From positions 1 to 37,071 of the forward strand of contig DYRG01000027.1 in the NCBI GenBank assembly GCA_020718845.1: 37,071 bases of DNA, given 5' to 3'. A model generated the notes under the pieces. It saw nothing but the letters and a program-made list of their open reading frames with translations. It did not search any database and was not told the DNA's origin. Positions 8,769 through 17,669 of the stretch are shown in pieces. Origin of the DNA: Thiomargarita sp. GTDB lineage: Bacteria; Pseudomonadota; Gammaproteobacteria; Beggiatoales; Beggiatoaceae. How positions within the stretch are numbered: position 1 is the stretch's first letter; the number at the start of each line of letters is the position of its first letter. A program made the position numbers and the translations under genes.

Positions 8769-10598
8769 TTACATTTCTTCACAAAATTCAGGAACAAGAG
8801 ATTTTAATAAAGGGCGAATGACTTGTTCATCATGTTGCTCTGTTGCTTCTTTTAATAAATTCAAATGTTCTATTAAATAGTTCCAATCCGCTGAACGTGA
8901 AGAAGCTAACATAATTTTGCTATGTCGAGTTCGACTCATTTGTTCTTCTTCTGCGTGAAAAAGTTCTTCATGAAGTTTCTCACCCGCTCTCAAACCCGTA
9001 TAAACGATTTGAATATCTTGATCGGGAATTTTACCTGACAAACGAATTAATTGTTCTGCTAAATAACGGATTTTAATTGGCGATCCCATATCTAAAACAA
9101 ATATTTCGCCGCCGTAACCCATTGCACCCGCTTGTAAAATTAGTTGACAGGCTTCTGGAATAGTCATGAAATAACGAGTAATTTCTGGATGCGTAACAGT
9201 AACAGGTCCTCCATTTGCAATTTGAGAACGAAACAGAGGAACTACACTGCCCGCTGAATCTAAAACATTACCAAATCTAACCGTGATAAAGCGCGTTTTT
9301 GAACGTTCATTTAATGCCTGACAAAACAATTCTGCAATGCGTTTGCTCGCTCCCATAATATTTGTCGGATTAACGGCTTTATCAGTAGAAATTAAAACAA
9401 AACTTTTAACTTGATATTGAATAGCTAATTGTGCAAAGGTTTGTGTGCCTAAAATATTATTTTTAACGGTTTCACGGATTTGATGTTGTAATAAAGGAAC
9501 GTGTTTGTAAGCGGCGGCATGAAATATAACATCAGGTTGATGAATGCTCAAAATTTGCTTTACTCGAACTGCATCGCCGACATCGCCTAAATAAATATGC
9601 AAAGGGGTTTCTGGAGAAACTTTTTGTAAAGATTGTTCGATTTGATAAAGATTAAACTCACTGCGTTCTAAAATGATTAATTTTTCGGGTTTTAAAGAAG
9701 CAATTTGTCGGCATAATTCTGCGCCAATTGATCCGCCACCGCCACTAATTAAAACGCATTTGCCTTTCAAACGGTCTTCGATAATACCTAAATCTAATTT
9801 AACCTTTTCACGACCTAATAAATCATCTAAAGAAACTTTGTGTAATTCAGAAATAGAAGTTTTAGGTGATTCGCTTAATTTGGGAAGTGTTAAAAAAGGA
9901 ACTTGAGTTTGTTCGCAATACTCGACTATACGCTGCATTTGGGCATCGCTTGCGGAAGGCATGGCGATAATTAAACGTTGAATATTTGATTTACGAACCA
10001 AAGCCGCCAAACGTTCAATTCCTCCGTGTAAAATGGGAACACCATGTATATTTGCACCATGTAATTTTGGGTTATCATCGACTAATCCAACTAATAAATA
10101 TTCACCGTCGTGCAATATATCTCGAACTAACATTTCTCCTGCGCGTCCAGCTCCAATAATTAGTGTGCGTTTTGGAGAACGAGAATCTAATACATAACGC
10201 AAAGAATGTTCTTTCCATAAACGGTATAACAAACGGGGCGTTCCTAAAAGAAATCCGAGAAATAAAGGATAAAGAATAAGTGCGGTTCGAGGAATGAAAT
10301 TCAGTCGATTAAATAAAAATAAAATAGCGGTAATTGCTAATGTACCAATAATAGAGGATTTTGCAATGTTTGTTAAATCTGGCAAGCTCGCAAATCGCCA
10401 CATACTTCGATAAAGCCCGTAATACCAAAAAACAGGTGCTTGAGCGGCTAAAATCAAAGGAATAATTTGCCACGCATTAGCATCAAGGGATTCCATTTGA
10501 AATCCCACCCGCACCATTATCGCAAGCAACCACGCAAGCATAACCATGAACGTGTCATGAACAATAACCGCAATGCGGCGAAAATCAATTGTTATCAT
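8769..10598 (-). CDS. Membrane nucleotide-sugar 4,6-dehydratase/epimerase (WbpM/CapD/FlaA1 family)
   Basis: This long-chain enzyme probably converts UDP-GlcNAc to the 4-keto-6-deoxy sugar used for surface polysaccharide. Four N-terminal spans occupy about 10-120. A first Rossmann domain carries GAGRAGEM (149-156). The catalytic SDR domain carries the NAD loop SGGGGSIGAEL (285-295), then STDKAVNPTN (404-413). As in WbpM, the usual Tyr of YxxxK is replaced by Met (M415...K419). The 609-residue length is typical. It heads a tight leftward unit with the DUF58 protein and the GT2 enzyme. Its ATG lies 2 bp beyond the end of the interrupted TerD-like frame. Related enzymes instead make UDP-QuiNAc or act as PglF, and substrate cannot be fixed from sequence. 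Confidence 0.93.
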   Translation of the reverse strand: MITIDFRRIAVIVHDTFMVMLAWLLAIMVRVGFQMESLDANAWQIIPLILAAQAPVFWYYGLYRSMWRFASLPDLTNIAKSSIIGTLAITAILFLFNRLNFIPRTALILYPLFLGFLLGTPRLLYRLWKEHSLRYVLDSRSPKRTLIIGAGRAGEMLVRDILHDGEYLLVGLVDDNPKLHGANIHGVPILHGGIERLAALVRKSNIQRLIIAMPSASDAQMQRIVEYCEQTQVPFLTLPKLSESPKTSISELHKVSLDDLLGREKVKLDLGIIEDRLKGKCVLISGGGGSIGAELCRQIASLKPEKLIILERSEFNLYQIEQSLQKVSPETPLHIYLGDVGDAVRVKQILSIHQPDVIFHAAAYKHVPLLQHQIRETVKNNILGTQTFAQLAIQYQVKSFVLISTDKAVNPTNIMGASKRIAELFCQALNERSKTRFITVRFGNVLDSAGSVVPLFRSQIANGGPVTVTHPEITRYFMTIPEACQLILQAGAMGYGGEIFVLDMGSPIKIRYLAEQLIRLSGKIPDQDIQIVYTGLRAGEKLHEELFHAEEEQMSRTRHSKIMLASSRSADWNYLIEHLNLLKEATEQHDEQVIRPLLKSLVPEFCEEM

Positions 10599-10600
10599 AA

Positions 10601-10747
10601 TTAACTAGGAAACTTCCAGTGTTTCAAATCGGGTTTTTTCTTTTCAACTGAATTGATATTTAAAACCCTTGGTGTATTTCCACGATTATCAATTCCAGCA
10701 ACAATACACCATTCGCCACTTTCAGAAGAAGAAAGTGGAATTTCAAT
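10601..10747 (-). pseudogene. Cut-off 3' end of the TerD-like gene beyond an in-frame TAG
   Basis: Immediately after the TAG at 10750-10748 the same frame stays open for 48 codons to TAA at 10603-10601. It encodes IEIPLSSSESGEWCIVAGID, then NRGNTPRVLNINSVEKKKPD and LKHWKFPS. The text looks like genuine protein, and the segment EKKKPDL also occurs in the linker of the upstream part (26-nt near-repeat at 10626-10651 and 11677-11702). The restored frame would end 2 bp before the dehydratase start, the close spacing expected of an operon. Other genes here end in TAG (ccoG, the yejB-like gene, the gtrA-like gene), so TAG is a normal stop. This is a nonsense mutation, rare readthrough, or a base-call error. 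Confidence 0.7.
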
Positions 10748-11992
10748 CTATTGTTTAATATCTAGTTGCACTAAAATTTTGCCATCATAATGTGCAAAAC
10801 TATCTTCTTTTTTGAAAAATGAAAAGAGATTGCCTATAATACCTTTTTCTTTAAAAATATTAACGGCAATTAAAATATAATCCATTTCAGAAATCGAGGT
10901 AATAATTAAGTTTTCTTCATTATCGCCACTAATATTTCCAATCCCAGAATCTTCATCTAATTTCATAAAAGGAAAGTTTCTCAAACTTCCTTTATTATCA
11001 TAAAAGACTTCTCCTACTTTACCGTCTTTTGTGCGATAGAACGCATACAAATCTAAATCAACGGCTTGTGTCCAACTTAATGTTACTAAGATATAATTGA
11101 AATTGCTTGATATTTCTGAAGAATCTTCGCTTTGTTCTAATACCTTAATCAATTGAGTAAAATTCATAGATTTATTTTGATAATTTCTATGCGTTTCATC
11201 TATATTAAAAAATGCCAAAATATTATTTAATTTGTTTCCAAAATAGGTAATAGATGCACCAAAACTTCGAGATTGTTCACTGGTTACATCAATAAATTTC
11301 AAATCATTTAAATTAAAATTTGCGATTTCTATTTTCAAATCTAAATCATCGCTGATTTCAACATATTTTTGCAATAATAGTTGATATGCTTGTTTTTCTT
11401 TATCAAGATCAGGGGTTTGGTATTTTTGGAGAAATGCAAAGGAAGTTAAATTTTCATAATTTTCTCCGCGACGAATTATGACTGTTGGAGAACCAATTCG
11501 ACAAATATAAAATGAGGCTTCTTGATCGGTAAAGTTAAACCATCTTTTTGCGTGCATTTTGTTACAAGCTGAACAAAATCCGCGATGGATTTTTCCTATT
11601 TCTATTTTGCCTAATAAAACTAATTGGTTAATGAATTGTTCTAAATCTTTTAGTTCTTCAAGATTTTCAGGCGGCAAATCGGGCTTTTTCTTTTCAACGG
11701 GTTCTCTAGTTATTTCTGATTCGTTTAAAAATTCAGGAAGTTTTTTTAATAAAGTATTTTTTCTCCCAACCGAATCCATGCCAATTTGTTGGCAAAACTC
11801 TTTAACTTGCACTTCATTCCAAGTATTTGCAATCTCATAAATTCGAATATCAGATTTAATAAGTACTTCAACTAATTGATCTTTTTTTGTCGACGATTCA
11901 CATTCAAGACCAAAACATTTTGCAAGTTTTTTCAAATCTCGCACAGTTAAACTTTTAATCAAATTTGCTCTAATTTCAGCAGTATTATTCAC
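10748..11992 (-). CDS. SAP-like/TerD-like domain protein, probably truncated
   Basis: The 414-residue product reads in three parts. Residues 11-47 and 55-88 are two SAP-like helical repeats (LTVRDLKKLAKCFGLECESS and EVQVKEFCQQIGMDSVGRKN). Residues 135-170 hold GFCSACNKMHAKRWF with a further Cys at 164, a possible small metal site. Residues 299-414 resemble a TerD stress-protein domain (LSWTQAVDLDLYAFYRTKDG, FYDNKGS, DEDSGIG, SGDNEENL), with acidic positions where TerD binds calcium. An in-frame TAG cuts off 48 further residues. The frame opens at an ATG at 12067 with no ribosome-binding site. The GTG at 11992 has GGAGG eight bases upstream and is my start. Function unknown; TerD proteins are linked to tellurite, phage and general stress. 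Confidence 0.75.
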   Translation of the reverse strand: MNNTAEIRANLIKSLTVRDLKKLAKCFGLECESSTKKDQLVEVLIKSDIRIYEIANTWNEVQVKEFCQQIGMDSVGRKNTLLKKLPEFLNESEITREPVEKKKPDLPPENLEELKDLEQFINQLVLLGKIEIGKIHRGFCSACNKMHAKRWFNFTDQEASFYICRIGSPTVIIRRGENYENLTSFAFLQKYQTPDLDKEKQAYQLLLQKYVEISDDLDLKIEIANFNLNDLKFIDVTSEQSRSFGASITYFGNKLNNILAFFNIDETHRNYQNKSMNFTQLIKVLEQSEDSSEISSNFNYILVTLSWTQAVDLDLYAFYRTKDGKVGEVFYDNKGSLRNFPFMKLDEDSGIGNISGDNEENLIITSISEMDYILIAVNIFKEKGIIGNLFSFFKKEDSFAHYDGKILVQLDIKQ

Positions 11993-12202
11993 TTTCTTTT
12001 CCTCCACTATTTGAATTAGTGCGATATTATATAAAACATTTCGTAGGCTAAACTTTAAATCCAACATTTTGTTGGAGTACCTACCTATAAATGGTGTAAT
12101 AAAGCTATATAAGGTTAAAAACTAATTTTGATTCTATAACAAATTGGTTTATAAGAAAATATCATCAATAATATAATCAATAAAATCAATCTATTATAAA
12201 TA

Positions 12203-12240
12203 TAAAAAAGATTAGTAATCCTTAATGGGCTGCTGATCTT
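12203..12240 (-). terminator. Rho-independent terminator downstream of yebC
   Basis: The arms 12208-12221 and 12227-12240 pair over 14 positions with three G-T pairs and one mismatch around a 5-nt loop. Read leftwards the stem is followed by a run of T (complement of 12203-12209). It is 110 bp past the yebC stop because a repeat element lies in between. Confidence 0.75.
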
Positions 12241-12256
12241 TACCCGTATTTTTAAT

Positions 12257-12319
12257 TTTGAGAAAACTTGGCTGCGCCTTTTCTCTAATTAATCTATATG
12301 TGATGTAATACTGCTATAG
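12257..12319 (-). repeat. Dispersed 63-bp repeat, copy A
   Basis: The reverse complement matches 33869-33931 with about seven differences in 63. Its centre is a hairpin, GAGAAAAGGC-GCA-GCCAAGTTTTCTC, preceded by the shared tract atatagattaatta. It lies between yebC and its terminator. Confidence 0.8.
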
Positions 12320-12350
12320 TAAGATGCGGGGAGAACCGCATCATTTGTTT

Positions 12351-13100
12351 TTAGCCTAAAGTGGCGAGCACTTCTTCGGGAATGTCGGCATTAGAATAGA
12401 CGTTTTGAACGTCGTCCGAATCTTCGAGCATATCTTGTAATTTGATCATTTTTGCAGCGATTTCTGGATCGGTTAAAGAAACCATTTCTGCGGGACGCAT
12501 GGTGATTTCAGCTTGATCTGATTTTAAACCCGCTTTTTCTAATGCCGTTTTGACATTTAAAAAGGTTTCTGGCGAGGTAAGAACATCTAATGAATTATCA
12601 TCATTAATGATCATATCATCTGCGCCGTTTTCTAAAGCGATTTCAAGGATTTGATTTTCATTTGATTTATCGGGAAAAGAAATCACGCCAAGTTTTTGAA
12701 ATAAATAAGAAACTGAACCATCTGTGCCTAAATTTCCACCGCATTTTGAGAACGCATGGCGCACTTCCGCGACCGTTCGCACGCGATTGTCGGTCATGCA
12801 ATCGACCATCACCGCCACGCCGCCCGCCGCATAGCCTTCGTAACGAATTTCTTCAAAATTATCAGAATCTTGCGAACCAGTACCGCGTTTAATTGCGCGT
12901 TCGATGGTATCTTTGGTCATGTTTGCGTCGATGGCTTTGTCAATCGCTAATCGCAAACGCGGGTTTGTATTGGGGTCGCCGCCGCTCATTTTCGCCGACA
13001 CCGTGATTTCACGAATGAATTTGGTAAATAATTTACTGCGCTTTGCGTCTTGCACACCTTTACGATGTTGAATATTCGCCCATTTGCTGTGTCCAGCCAT
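12351..13100 (-). CDS. yebC: YebC/PmpR family protein
   Basis: This 249-residue protein starts with the invariant [20 protein letters not shown] and has the three-domain YebC layout. [17 protein letters not shown] lies near 59-75, [15 protein letters not shown] near 88-102, and [20 protein letters not shown] near 105-124. The family was annotated as DNA-binding regulators (PmpR), and more recent work links members to relief of ribosome stalling at proline runs (also mitochondrial TACO1). The start is the conserved Met at 13100. It is divergent from the sixA-like gene with a 74-bp promoter space. In many bacteria yebC neighbours ruvC, but that linkage is absent here. Confidence 0.96.
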   Translation of the reverse strand: MAGHSKWANIQHRKGVQDAKRSKLFTKFIREITVSAKMSGGDPNTNPRLRLAIDKAIDANMTKDTIERAIKRGTGSQDSDNFEEIRYEGYAAGGVAVMVDCMTDNRVRTVAEVRHAFSKCGGNLGTDGSVSYLFQKLGVISFPDKSNENQILEIALENGADDMIINDDNSLDVLTSPETFLNVKTALEKAGLKSDQAEITMRPAEMVSLTDPEIAAKMIKLQDMLEDSDDVQNVYSNADIPEEVLATLG

Positions 13101-13174
13101 AATTTTTGCTCCGATTTTTTCTGCAAATTTGTTATGATAACTTAGGTTTTATTATAAAGAAAAAGGAACGATAA

Positions 13175-13663
13175 ATGAAACAGTTAATTTTAATTCGTCA
13201 CGCAAAAGCCGTCGATGGTTCATTGCATCTCCATGATTTTGATAGAGTTTTAAGCGATCGAGGACAGCAAGAATCCGCGATCATGGGAGAAAAACTTGTA
13301 AGTAAAAATCTTCCCATTGATGCAATCATTGCAAGCCCCGCCGCGAGAACAAAATCGACCGCCCAATTGATTGCAACACAGTTAAATTTTCATCTTCAAA
13401 ACATTCAATTTCAACCTTTAATTTATGAAGCAAGCACCCGCACTTTATTTAAAATTGCTTGTGAATTAGAAAATGAATGGAACTCTGTCATTTTAGTCGG
13501 TCATAATCCAGCTTTTCATGATTTAGCAAATAGTCTGTTAGGAAAATATTTGATGGATTTTCCAACTTGCACGGTTTGTGGGATTTCTTTTAACATTGAA
13601 AACTGGGCTGATCTTCAAATCAATTCTGGAGAACTCATGTTCTTTGAAACACCCAAAGGATAA
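13175..13663 (+). CDS. sixA: Phosphohistidine phosphatase SixA-like
   Basis: This small 162-residue histidine-phosphatase-superfamily enzyme begins LILIRHAKAVDG, the RHG-type motif with catalytic His9. It has ASPAARTKSTAQLI near 51-64 (second Arg of the pocket) and ILVGHNPAFHDLANSL near 109-124 (second catalytic His). Length and order fit SixA, which removes phosphate from phosphohistidine (ArcB HPt domain, or NPr in E. coli). A general phosphatase role is equally possible. AAGGAA lies seven bases before the ATG. It ends 5 bp before the ABC permease gene and is probably cotranscribed with it. Confidence 0.88.
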   Translation: MKQLILIRHAKAVDGSLHLHDFDRVLSDRGQQESAIMGEKLVSKNLPIDAIIASPAARTKSTAQLIATQLNFHLQNIQFQPLIYEASTRTLFKIACELENEWNSVILVGHNPAFHDLANSLLGKYLMDFPTCTVCGISFNIENWADLQINSGELMFFETPKG

Positions 13664-13668
13664 GTTGA

Positions 13669-14724
13669 ATGTTTAGCTATATTTTAAAACGTTTATTGTT
13701 AATGATTCCAACTTTATTAGGAATCTTATTAGTTACTTTTGCGATCATTCAATTTGTGCCTGGTGGACCTGTTGAACAAATCATCAGTCAATTAGAAGGT
13801 AAAACTTTAGGAAGTGGAGAAATAAGTTCTTCTGGAAAATCAGGTATTTATCAAGGTGCAAAAGGGTTAGAACCTGCACAAATTGAACAATTAAAAGCCT
13901 TTTATGGATTTGATAAACCCGCTTCTGAACGTTTTTGGCAAATGATGCAAAAATATCTCGTTTTTGATTTGGGAGAAAGTTATTTTCAAAGTCGTTCTGT
14001 TTCCTCATTAATTGCTTCAAAATTACCCGTTTCAATTAGTTTAGGAATCTGGACATTTTTGTTCACTTATTTGATTTGTATCCCTTTAGGGATTAAGAAG
14101 GCAATTCAAGATGGTTCTTCTTTTGATGTGGTGACGAGCACTTTTATTTTAATTGGATATGCAATACCTGGTTTTATGTTAGCGATTTTTCTATTAGTTT
14201 TGTTAGGGGGAGGAAGTTTCTGGGATGTATTTCCATTGCGGGGTTTAACGTCGGATAATTGGGAGTCACTTTCGACATTTCAAAAAATAACCGATTACCT
14301 TTGGCATATTACGTTACCAATCATTACAATGGTGATAGGAAATTTTGCAGTCATGACCCTTTTAACTAAAAACAGTTTTTTAGAGGAAATTCGCAAACAA
14401 TATGTTTATACGGCGAGAGCAAAAGGTTTAACGGAAAAAGCGGTTTTTTATAAACACGTTTTTCGTAACGCATTGATTCCATTGATAACAGGGTTTCCCG
14501 CCGCATTTATTGGGGCGTTCTTTACGGGAAGTTTATTAGTTGAAACCGTGTTTTCTTTAGATGGATTAGGGCTACTTTCTTATGAATCCATTATGAAACG
14601 CGATTATCCTGTTGTTCTCGGTAGTTTGTATATTTTTACTTTAATCGGTTTGTTTGGAAAATTGCTTTCTGATTTAAGCTATGTGTTAGTTGATCCACGC
14701 ATTCAATTTGAAAGCCTTAAATAG
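13669..14724 (+). CDS. yejB: Peptide-type ABC transporter permease, YejB-like
   Basis: This 351-residue inner-membrane permease belongs to the DppB/OppB group. It has one N-terminal span ([20 protein letters not shown]), a long periplasmic loop (about 30-120) containing [18 protein letters not shown], and five more spans. The EAA loop for ATPase contact reads [20 protein letters not shown] near 246-265. The insertion with [19 protein letters not shown] and the ending DPRIQFE are typical of YejB, the microcin C/oligopeptide permease. The usual partners YejA, YejE and YejF do not follow: the next gene is zwf on the other strand, overlapping by 8 bp. It may pair with subunits encoded elsewhere. 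A ribosome-binding site AAGGA precedes the ATG. Confidence 0.88.
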   Translation: MFSYILKRLLLMIPTLLGILLVTFAIIQFVPGGPVEQIISQLEGKTLGSGEISSSGKSGIYQGAKGLEPAQIEQLKAFYGFDKPASERFWQMMQKYLVFDLGESYFQSRSVSSLIASKLPVSISLGIWTFLFTYLICIPLGIKKAIQDGSSFDVVTSTFILIGYAIPGFMLAIFLLVLLGGGSFWDVFPLRGLTSDNWESLSTFQKITDYLWHITLPIITMVIGNFAVMTLLTKNSFLEEIRKQYVYTARAKGLTEKAVFYKHVFRNALIPLITGFPAAFIGAFFTGSLLVETVFSLDGLGLLSYESIMKRDYPVVLGSLYIFTLIGLFGKLLSDLSYVLVDPRIQFESLK

Positions 14725-16189
14725 GTTCTAAAGAATGTCGCCAGAAATGGGTTTCTTTCTCAAAAATGCGGCGACTTTCTTCTGCACCCCAACTTCCTGC
14801 TGGATAAGTTGCAATATAATCTCTTTCGGTCGCCCACACATTCAAAATCGGTTCAACAATCTTCCACGCATATTCCACTTCATCATAACGCAGAAATAAA
14901 GAACGATCGCCTTTAATCACATCTAATAATAAATCTTCATACGCATCATGAGTGATTTCATTTTCTTTACGCAAACCCGCATCTAAACTGATTTGTCGAA
15001 CATTCATATCTAACCCTGGTTCTTTAGAAGTCATTTCAATGCGCAAACACTCTTCAGGTTGAATACCTAATAAAATCCAATTGGGTTGCATTTGTTGAAA
15101 TTGATTGCTTTTAAAAAATTGTTGTGGCGGGGTTTTAAATGCAATTGAAATTAAAGAACGGTTCTCTGCTAATCTTTTACCCGTTCTCAAATAAAACGGC
15201 ACGCCCGCCCATCGCCAATTATCAATAAAAACTTTCATTGCTGCATAGGTTTCTGTGACGCTATTTGAAGGCACTTTTTCTTCTTGCAAATAACCATTGA
15301 CTTTTTCATTATCAATCATGCCAGCTTTGTATTGTGCACGAAACGCTTGCGCATGAACCGCATTGGGTGTGATTTTTCTGATAGATTTCAAGACTTTAAC
15401 TTTCTCGTCACGCAAAGATTCGGCTTCCATAGAAACAGGGGCTTCCATTGCAACTAAGGTTAAAAGTTGGAGCAAATGGCTTTGAATCATATCGCGTAAT
15501 GCACCCGCACCATCATAATAATCAGCTCGACTTCCTACCCCTTTTTTCTCAGAATGAGTAATTTGAACATACTCAATATAATTACGATTCCACAACGGCT
15601 CCATTAAAAGATTTGCAAACCGAAATACTAATAAATTTCTAACCGTACTTTTACCCAAATAATGATCGATACGATAAATTTGATCTTCACGCAAACATTT
15701 CATTAAACGGCTTTGTAATGCTCTCGCACTTTCTAAATCATAACCAAAGGGTTTTTCAATTACAATGCGTCGCCAACCTTGCGATTCATCAAATAAATTT
15801 GAATCACTTAAATGTTGAACCACAAAACTAAATTCGGCTGGACGAATCGACAAATAAAATGCAATGTTTTGAGAAAGATTTTTTTCTATAATGAAATTAT
15901 GTAATTGTTGATACATCATTTCATTAGATAAATCGCCTTTAAAATAAAAACATTTTTCTTGAAAACGTTGATAAAGGCTCTCATCAATTGTTCCAAATTT
16001 ATCAATGAGTATTTGACGAACTTCTTGATACCAGAAATCAGTATTCCACTCGCGTCGTCCAATCGCTAAAATACTGGTTTGCTCTGATAAACGATTATCC
16101 ATTTCTAAACGAAATAACGCTGGAATTAATTTGGTTCTTGCAAGGTTTCCTGTCGCGCCAAAAATAATATAAGTGCATGGATTTAACAT
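14717..16189 (-). CDS. zwf: Glucose-6-phosphate 1-dehydrogenase
   Basis: Zwf oxidises glucose 6-phosphate to 6-phosphogluconolactone with NAD(P)+, opening the oxidative pentose phosphate or Entner-Doudoroff route. The 490 residues are standard. The coenzyme loop reads [18 protein letters not shown] (8-25), with Asn in place of the more common Asp. The active-site signature [15 protein letters not shown] follows near 178-192, where Ser replaces the usual Glu after Lys, and [11 protein letters not shown] lies near 328. The frame opens at 16234 inside hypE, but the ATG at 16189 has AGGAA seven bases upstream and gives the normal N-terminus. It is the third gene of the tsaE-hypE-zwf unit (19-bp gap after hypE). 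No pgl, edd or gnd is adjacent. Confidence 0.95.
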   Translation of the reverse strand: MLNPCTYIIFGATGNLARTKLIPALFRLEMDNRLSEQTSILAIGRREWNTDFWYQEVRQILIDKFGTIDESLYQRFQEKCFYFKGDLSNEMMYQQLHNFIIEKNLSQNIAFYLSIRPAEFSFVVQHLSDSNLFDESQGWRRIVIEKPFGYDLESARALQSRLMKCLREDQIYRIDHYLGKSTVRNLLVFRFANLLMEPLWNRNYIEYVQITHSEKKGVGSRADYYDGAGALRDMIQSHLLQLLTLVAMEAPVSMEAESLRDEKVKVLKSIRKITPNAVHAQAFRAQYKAGMIDNEKVNGYLQEEKVPSNSVTETYAAMKVFIDNWRWAGVPFYLRTGKRLAENRSLISIAFKTPPQQFFKSNQFQQMQPNWILLGIQPEECLRIEMTSKEPGLDMNVRQISLDAGLRKENEITHDAYEDLLLDVIKGDRSLFLRYDEVEYAWKIVEPILNVWATERDYIATYPAGSWGAEESRRIFEKETHFWRHSLEPI

Positions 16190-16208
16190 TTTGGTTTTCC
16201 TAATGTTT

Positions 16209-17204
16209 TTAACAAATACGAGGTAAAGGATCATCTTCTAATTCTTCTAAAAAGCGTTCTCCCCCTAAATGGGTTTGAATAATGACGTGTTTTTCTTTGT
16301 CGGAGATTTCTCCGATAATTGCTGCATCTTGACCTTGAGGATGGTTTCTCCAAATTTGTAAAGCGGTTTCTGCGTCTTCTGAAGAAAGGATTGCAACTAC
16401 TCGACCTTCGCACGCTAAATACAGTGGATCATAACCGAGCATTTCACAAACCGATTGAACGGGAGAACGGATTGGAATATTGTTTTGAAATAAGCGAATG
16501 CCAAGATTTGTTGCACGAGCAATTTCGTGGGTTACAGTGGCTAATCCGCCGCGAGTGGGATCGCGCATAAATCTCAATCCTTTCAAAGAGATAATAGAAT
16601 TTGTTAAAGGAAAAACATTGGCACAATCGGATTTCAAATCGCCTTTTAAACCAAATTGTTCTCGCGCTAACATTACTGCAATGCCATGATCGCCGACTGA
16701 ACCGCTCACTAATATTTTATCGCCGCTTTTGATTTGAGAAAGTCCGAGAGAAATTCCAGTAATTTTTTCTCCCAATCCAGTGGTTGCTAAATATAAACCA
16801 CCGCCTTCGCCGCGACGTAAAACTTTAGTATCACCCGCGACTATTTGAACTTTACATTCTTTTGCTGTTTCTGCGAGAGATAAAATGAAATGATCTAATT
16901 GAGCAATTTCTAAGCCTTCTTCGATAAAGGCATTTAAAGTCAAAAATCGAGGAATTGCACCAGAAACTGCTAAATCATTTACCGTTCCGTGAACAGCCAA
17001 AGTTCCAATATTTCCTCCATTAAATTCAAGCGGTTGCACGGTAAATCCATCAGTGGTAATTAACCAATCTTTGTTTTCTAAAATTAGAGGTGCGGCATCG
17101 GTTTGCACATCGTTTTTCAAATGTTTCGCAAAGATTTCATCGATGAGTTCTCGCATCCAACGTCCACCATTTCCATGCGCGAGAGCAATATGGGTTTCTT
17201 GCAT
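16209..17204 (-). CDS. hypE: [NiFe]-hydrogenase maturation protein HypE
   Basis: HypE dehydrates the carbamoyl group that HypF places on its C-terminal Cys, giving the thiocyanate that donates CN to the hydrogenase iron. The 331 residues end in the invariant PRIC, with the modified Cys last. [12 protein letters not shown] lies at 10-21 and the AIR-synthase-type ATP segments ([20 protein letters not shown] near 63-82, [11 protein letters not shown] near 122-132, [15 protein letters not shown] near 222-236) are all present. Its ATG shares one base with the tsaE stop (TAATG), so the two are translationally coupled. No hypABCDF or hydrogenase structural genes are in the window, an unusual setting for hypE. 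Confidence 0.96.
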   Translation of the reverse strand: MQETHIALAHGNGGRWMRELIDEIFAKHLKNDVQTDAAPLILENKDWLITTDGFTVQPLEFNGGNIGTLAVHGTVNDLAVSGAIPRFLTLNAFIEEGLEIAQLDHFILSLAETAKECKVQIVAGDTKVLRRGEGGGLYLATTGLGEKITGISLGLSQIKSGDKILVSGSVGDHGIAVMLAREQFGLKGDLKSDCANVFPLTNSIISLKGLRFMRDPTRGGLATVTHEIARATNLGIRLFQNNIPIRSPVQSVCEMLGYDPLYLACEGRVVAILSSEDAETALQIWRNHPQGQDAAIIGEISDKEKHVIIQTHLGGERFLEELEDDPLPRIC

Positions 17205-17641
17205 TATGAATTATTCCTTTTGATGGTGATTTGTCGACCGTCGGGTTGTGCGTAATCTAATTGGATAACAAAATCGGGGGCGGGTAAAATGCCTTGACCG
17301 CGTTCAGCCCATTCAATTAAACATACGGTTTTCTCTTGTGTCAAATAATCCCAAATGCCGAGAAATTCTAATTCTTCTGGATCATTTAATCTATATAAAT
17401 CAAAGTGATAGAGAAATTTGATCGGTGAATTTTTATCAAATATTTGATAGGGTTCGACTAAGGTGTAAGTGGGGCTTTTGACTGTGCCTTGATAGCCCAA
17501 ACCGCGTAAAAAGCCGCGTGTGAAGGTTGTTTTACCCGCGCCTAAGTTGCCCACTAAAAAAATTAACGTCTTTGTTATACACTGTTTGGCGAATTGTGCG
17601 CCGAATTGTTCGGTCATTTCAGCATTTGGCAAATAATTCAT
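17204..17641 (-). CDS. tsaE: tRNA threonylcarbamoyladenosine biosynthesis ATPase TsaE
   Basis: TsaE is the ATPase partner of TsaB/TsaD in making t6A at position 37 of ANN-decoding tRNAs. The 145-residue protein has the P-loop GNLGAGKTTF (31-40), then TVKSPTYTLVEPY near 52-64, HFDLYRLNDPEELEFLG near 77-93 and LIEWAERG near 107-114, all family hallmarks. AGGAA lies eight bases before the ATG at 17641. It is first in the leftward tsaE-hypE-zwf unit. Only 28 bp separate it from the divergent HD-GYP gene, so the two promoters must overlap or lie inside the neighbouring gene. Confidence 0.95.
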   Translation of the reverse strand: MNYLPNAEMTEQFGAQFAKQCITKTLIFLVGNLGAGKTTFTRGFLRGLGYQGTVKSPTYTLVEPYQIFDKNSPIKFLYHFDLYRLNDPEELEFLGIWDYLTQEKTVCLIEWAERGQGILPAPDFVIQLDYAQPDGRQITIKRNNS

Positions 17642-17669
17642 TTATAATTTCCTTTCTCAATGCAACATT

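Larger units (their letters stand above)
11993..12350. other. Intergenic region with terminator and repeat copy
   Basis: This 358-bp AT-rich spacer lies between yebC (upstream, same strand) and the TerD-like gene. It contains the yebC terminator (12203-12240), repeat copy A (12257-12319) and, at 12121-12152, a weaker hairpin (AAACTAATTT/AAATTGGTTT). The promoter of the TerD-like gene must lie between about 12000 and 12200. No short ORF with a good start was found. Confidence 0.6.

Noticed and set aside
10748-10750. TAG as evidence for a recoded stop codon
   Set aside because: TAG ends several intact genes in this window and no suppressor-like context or downstream element was seen.
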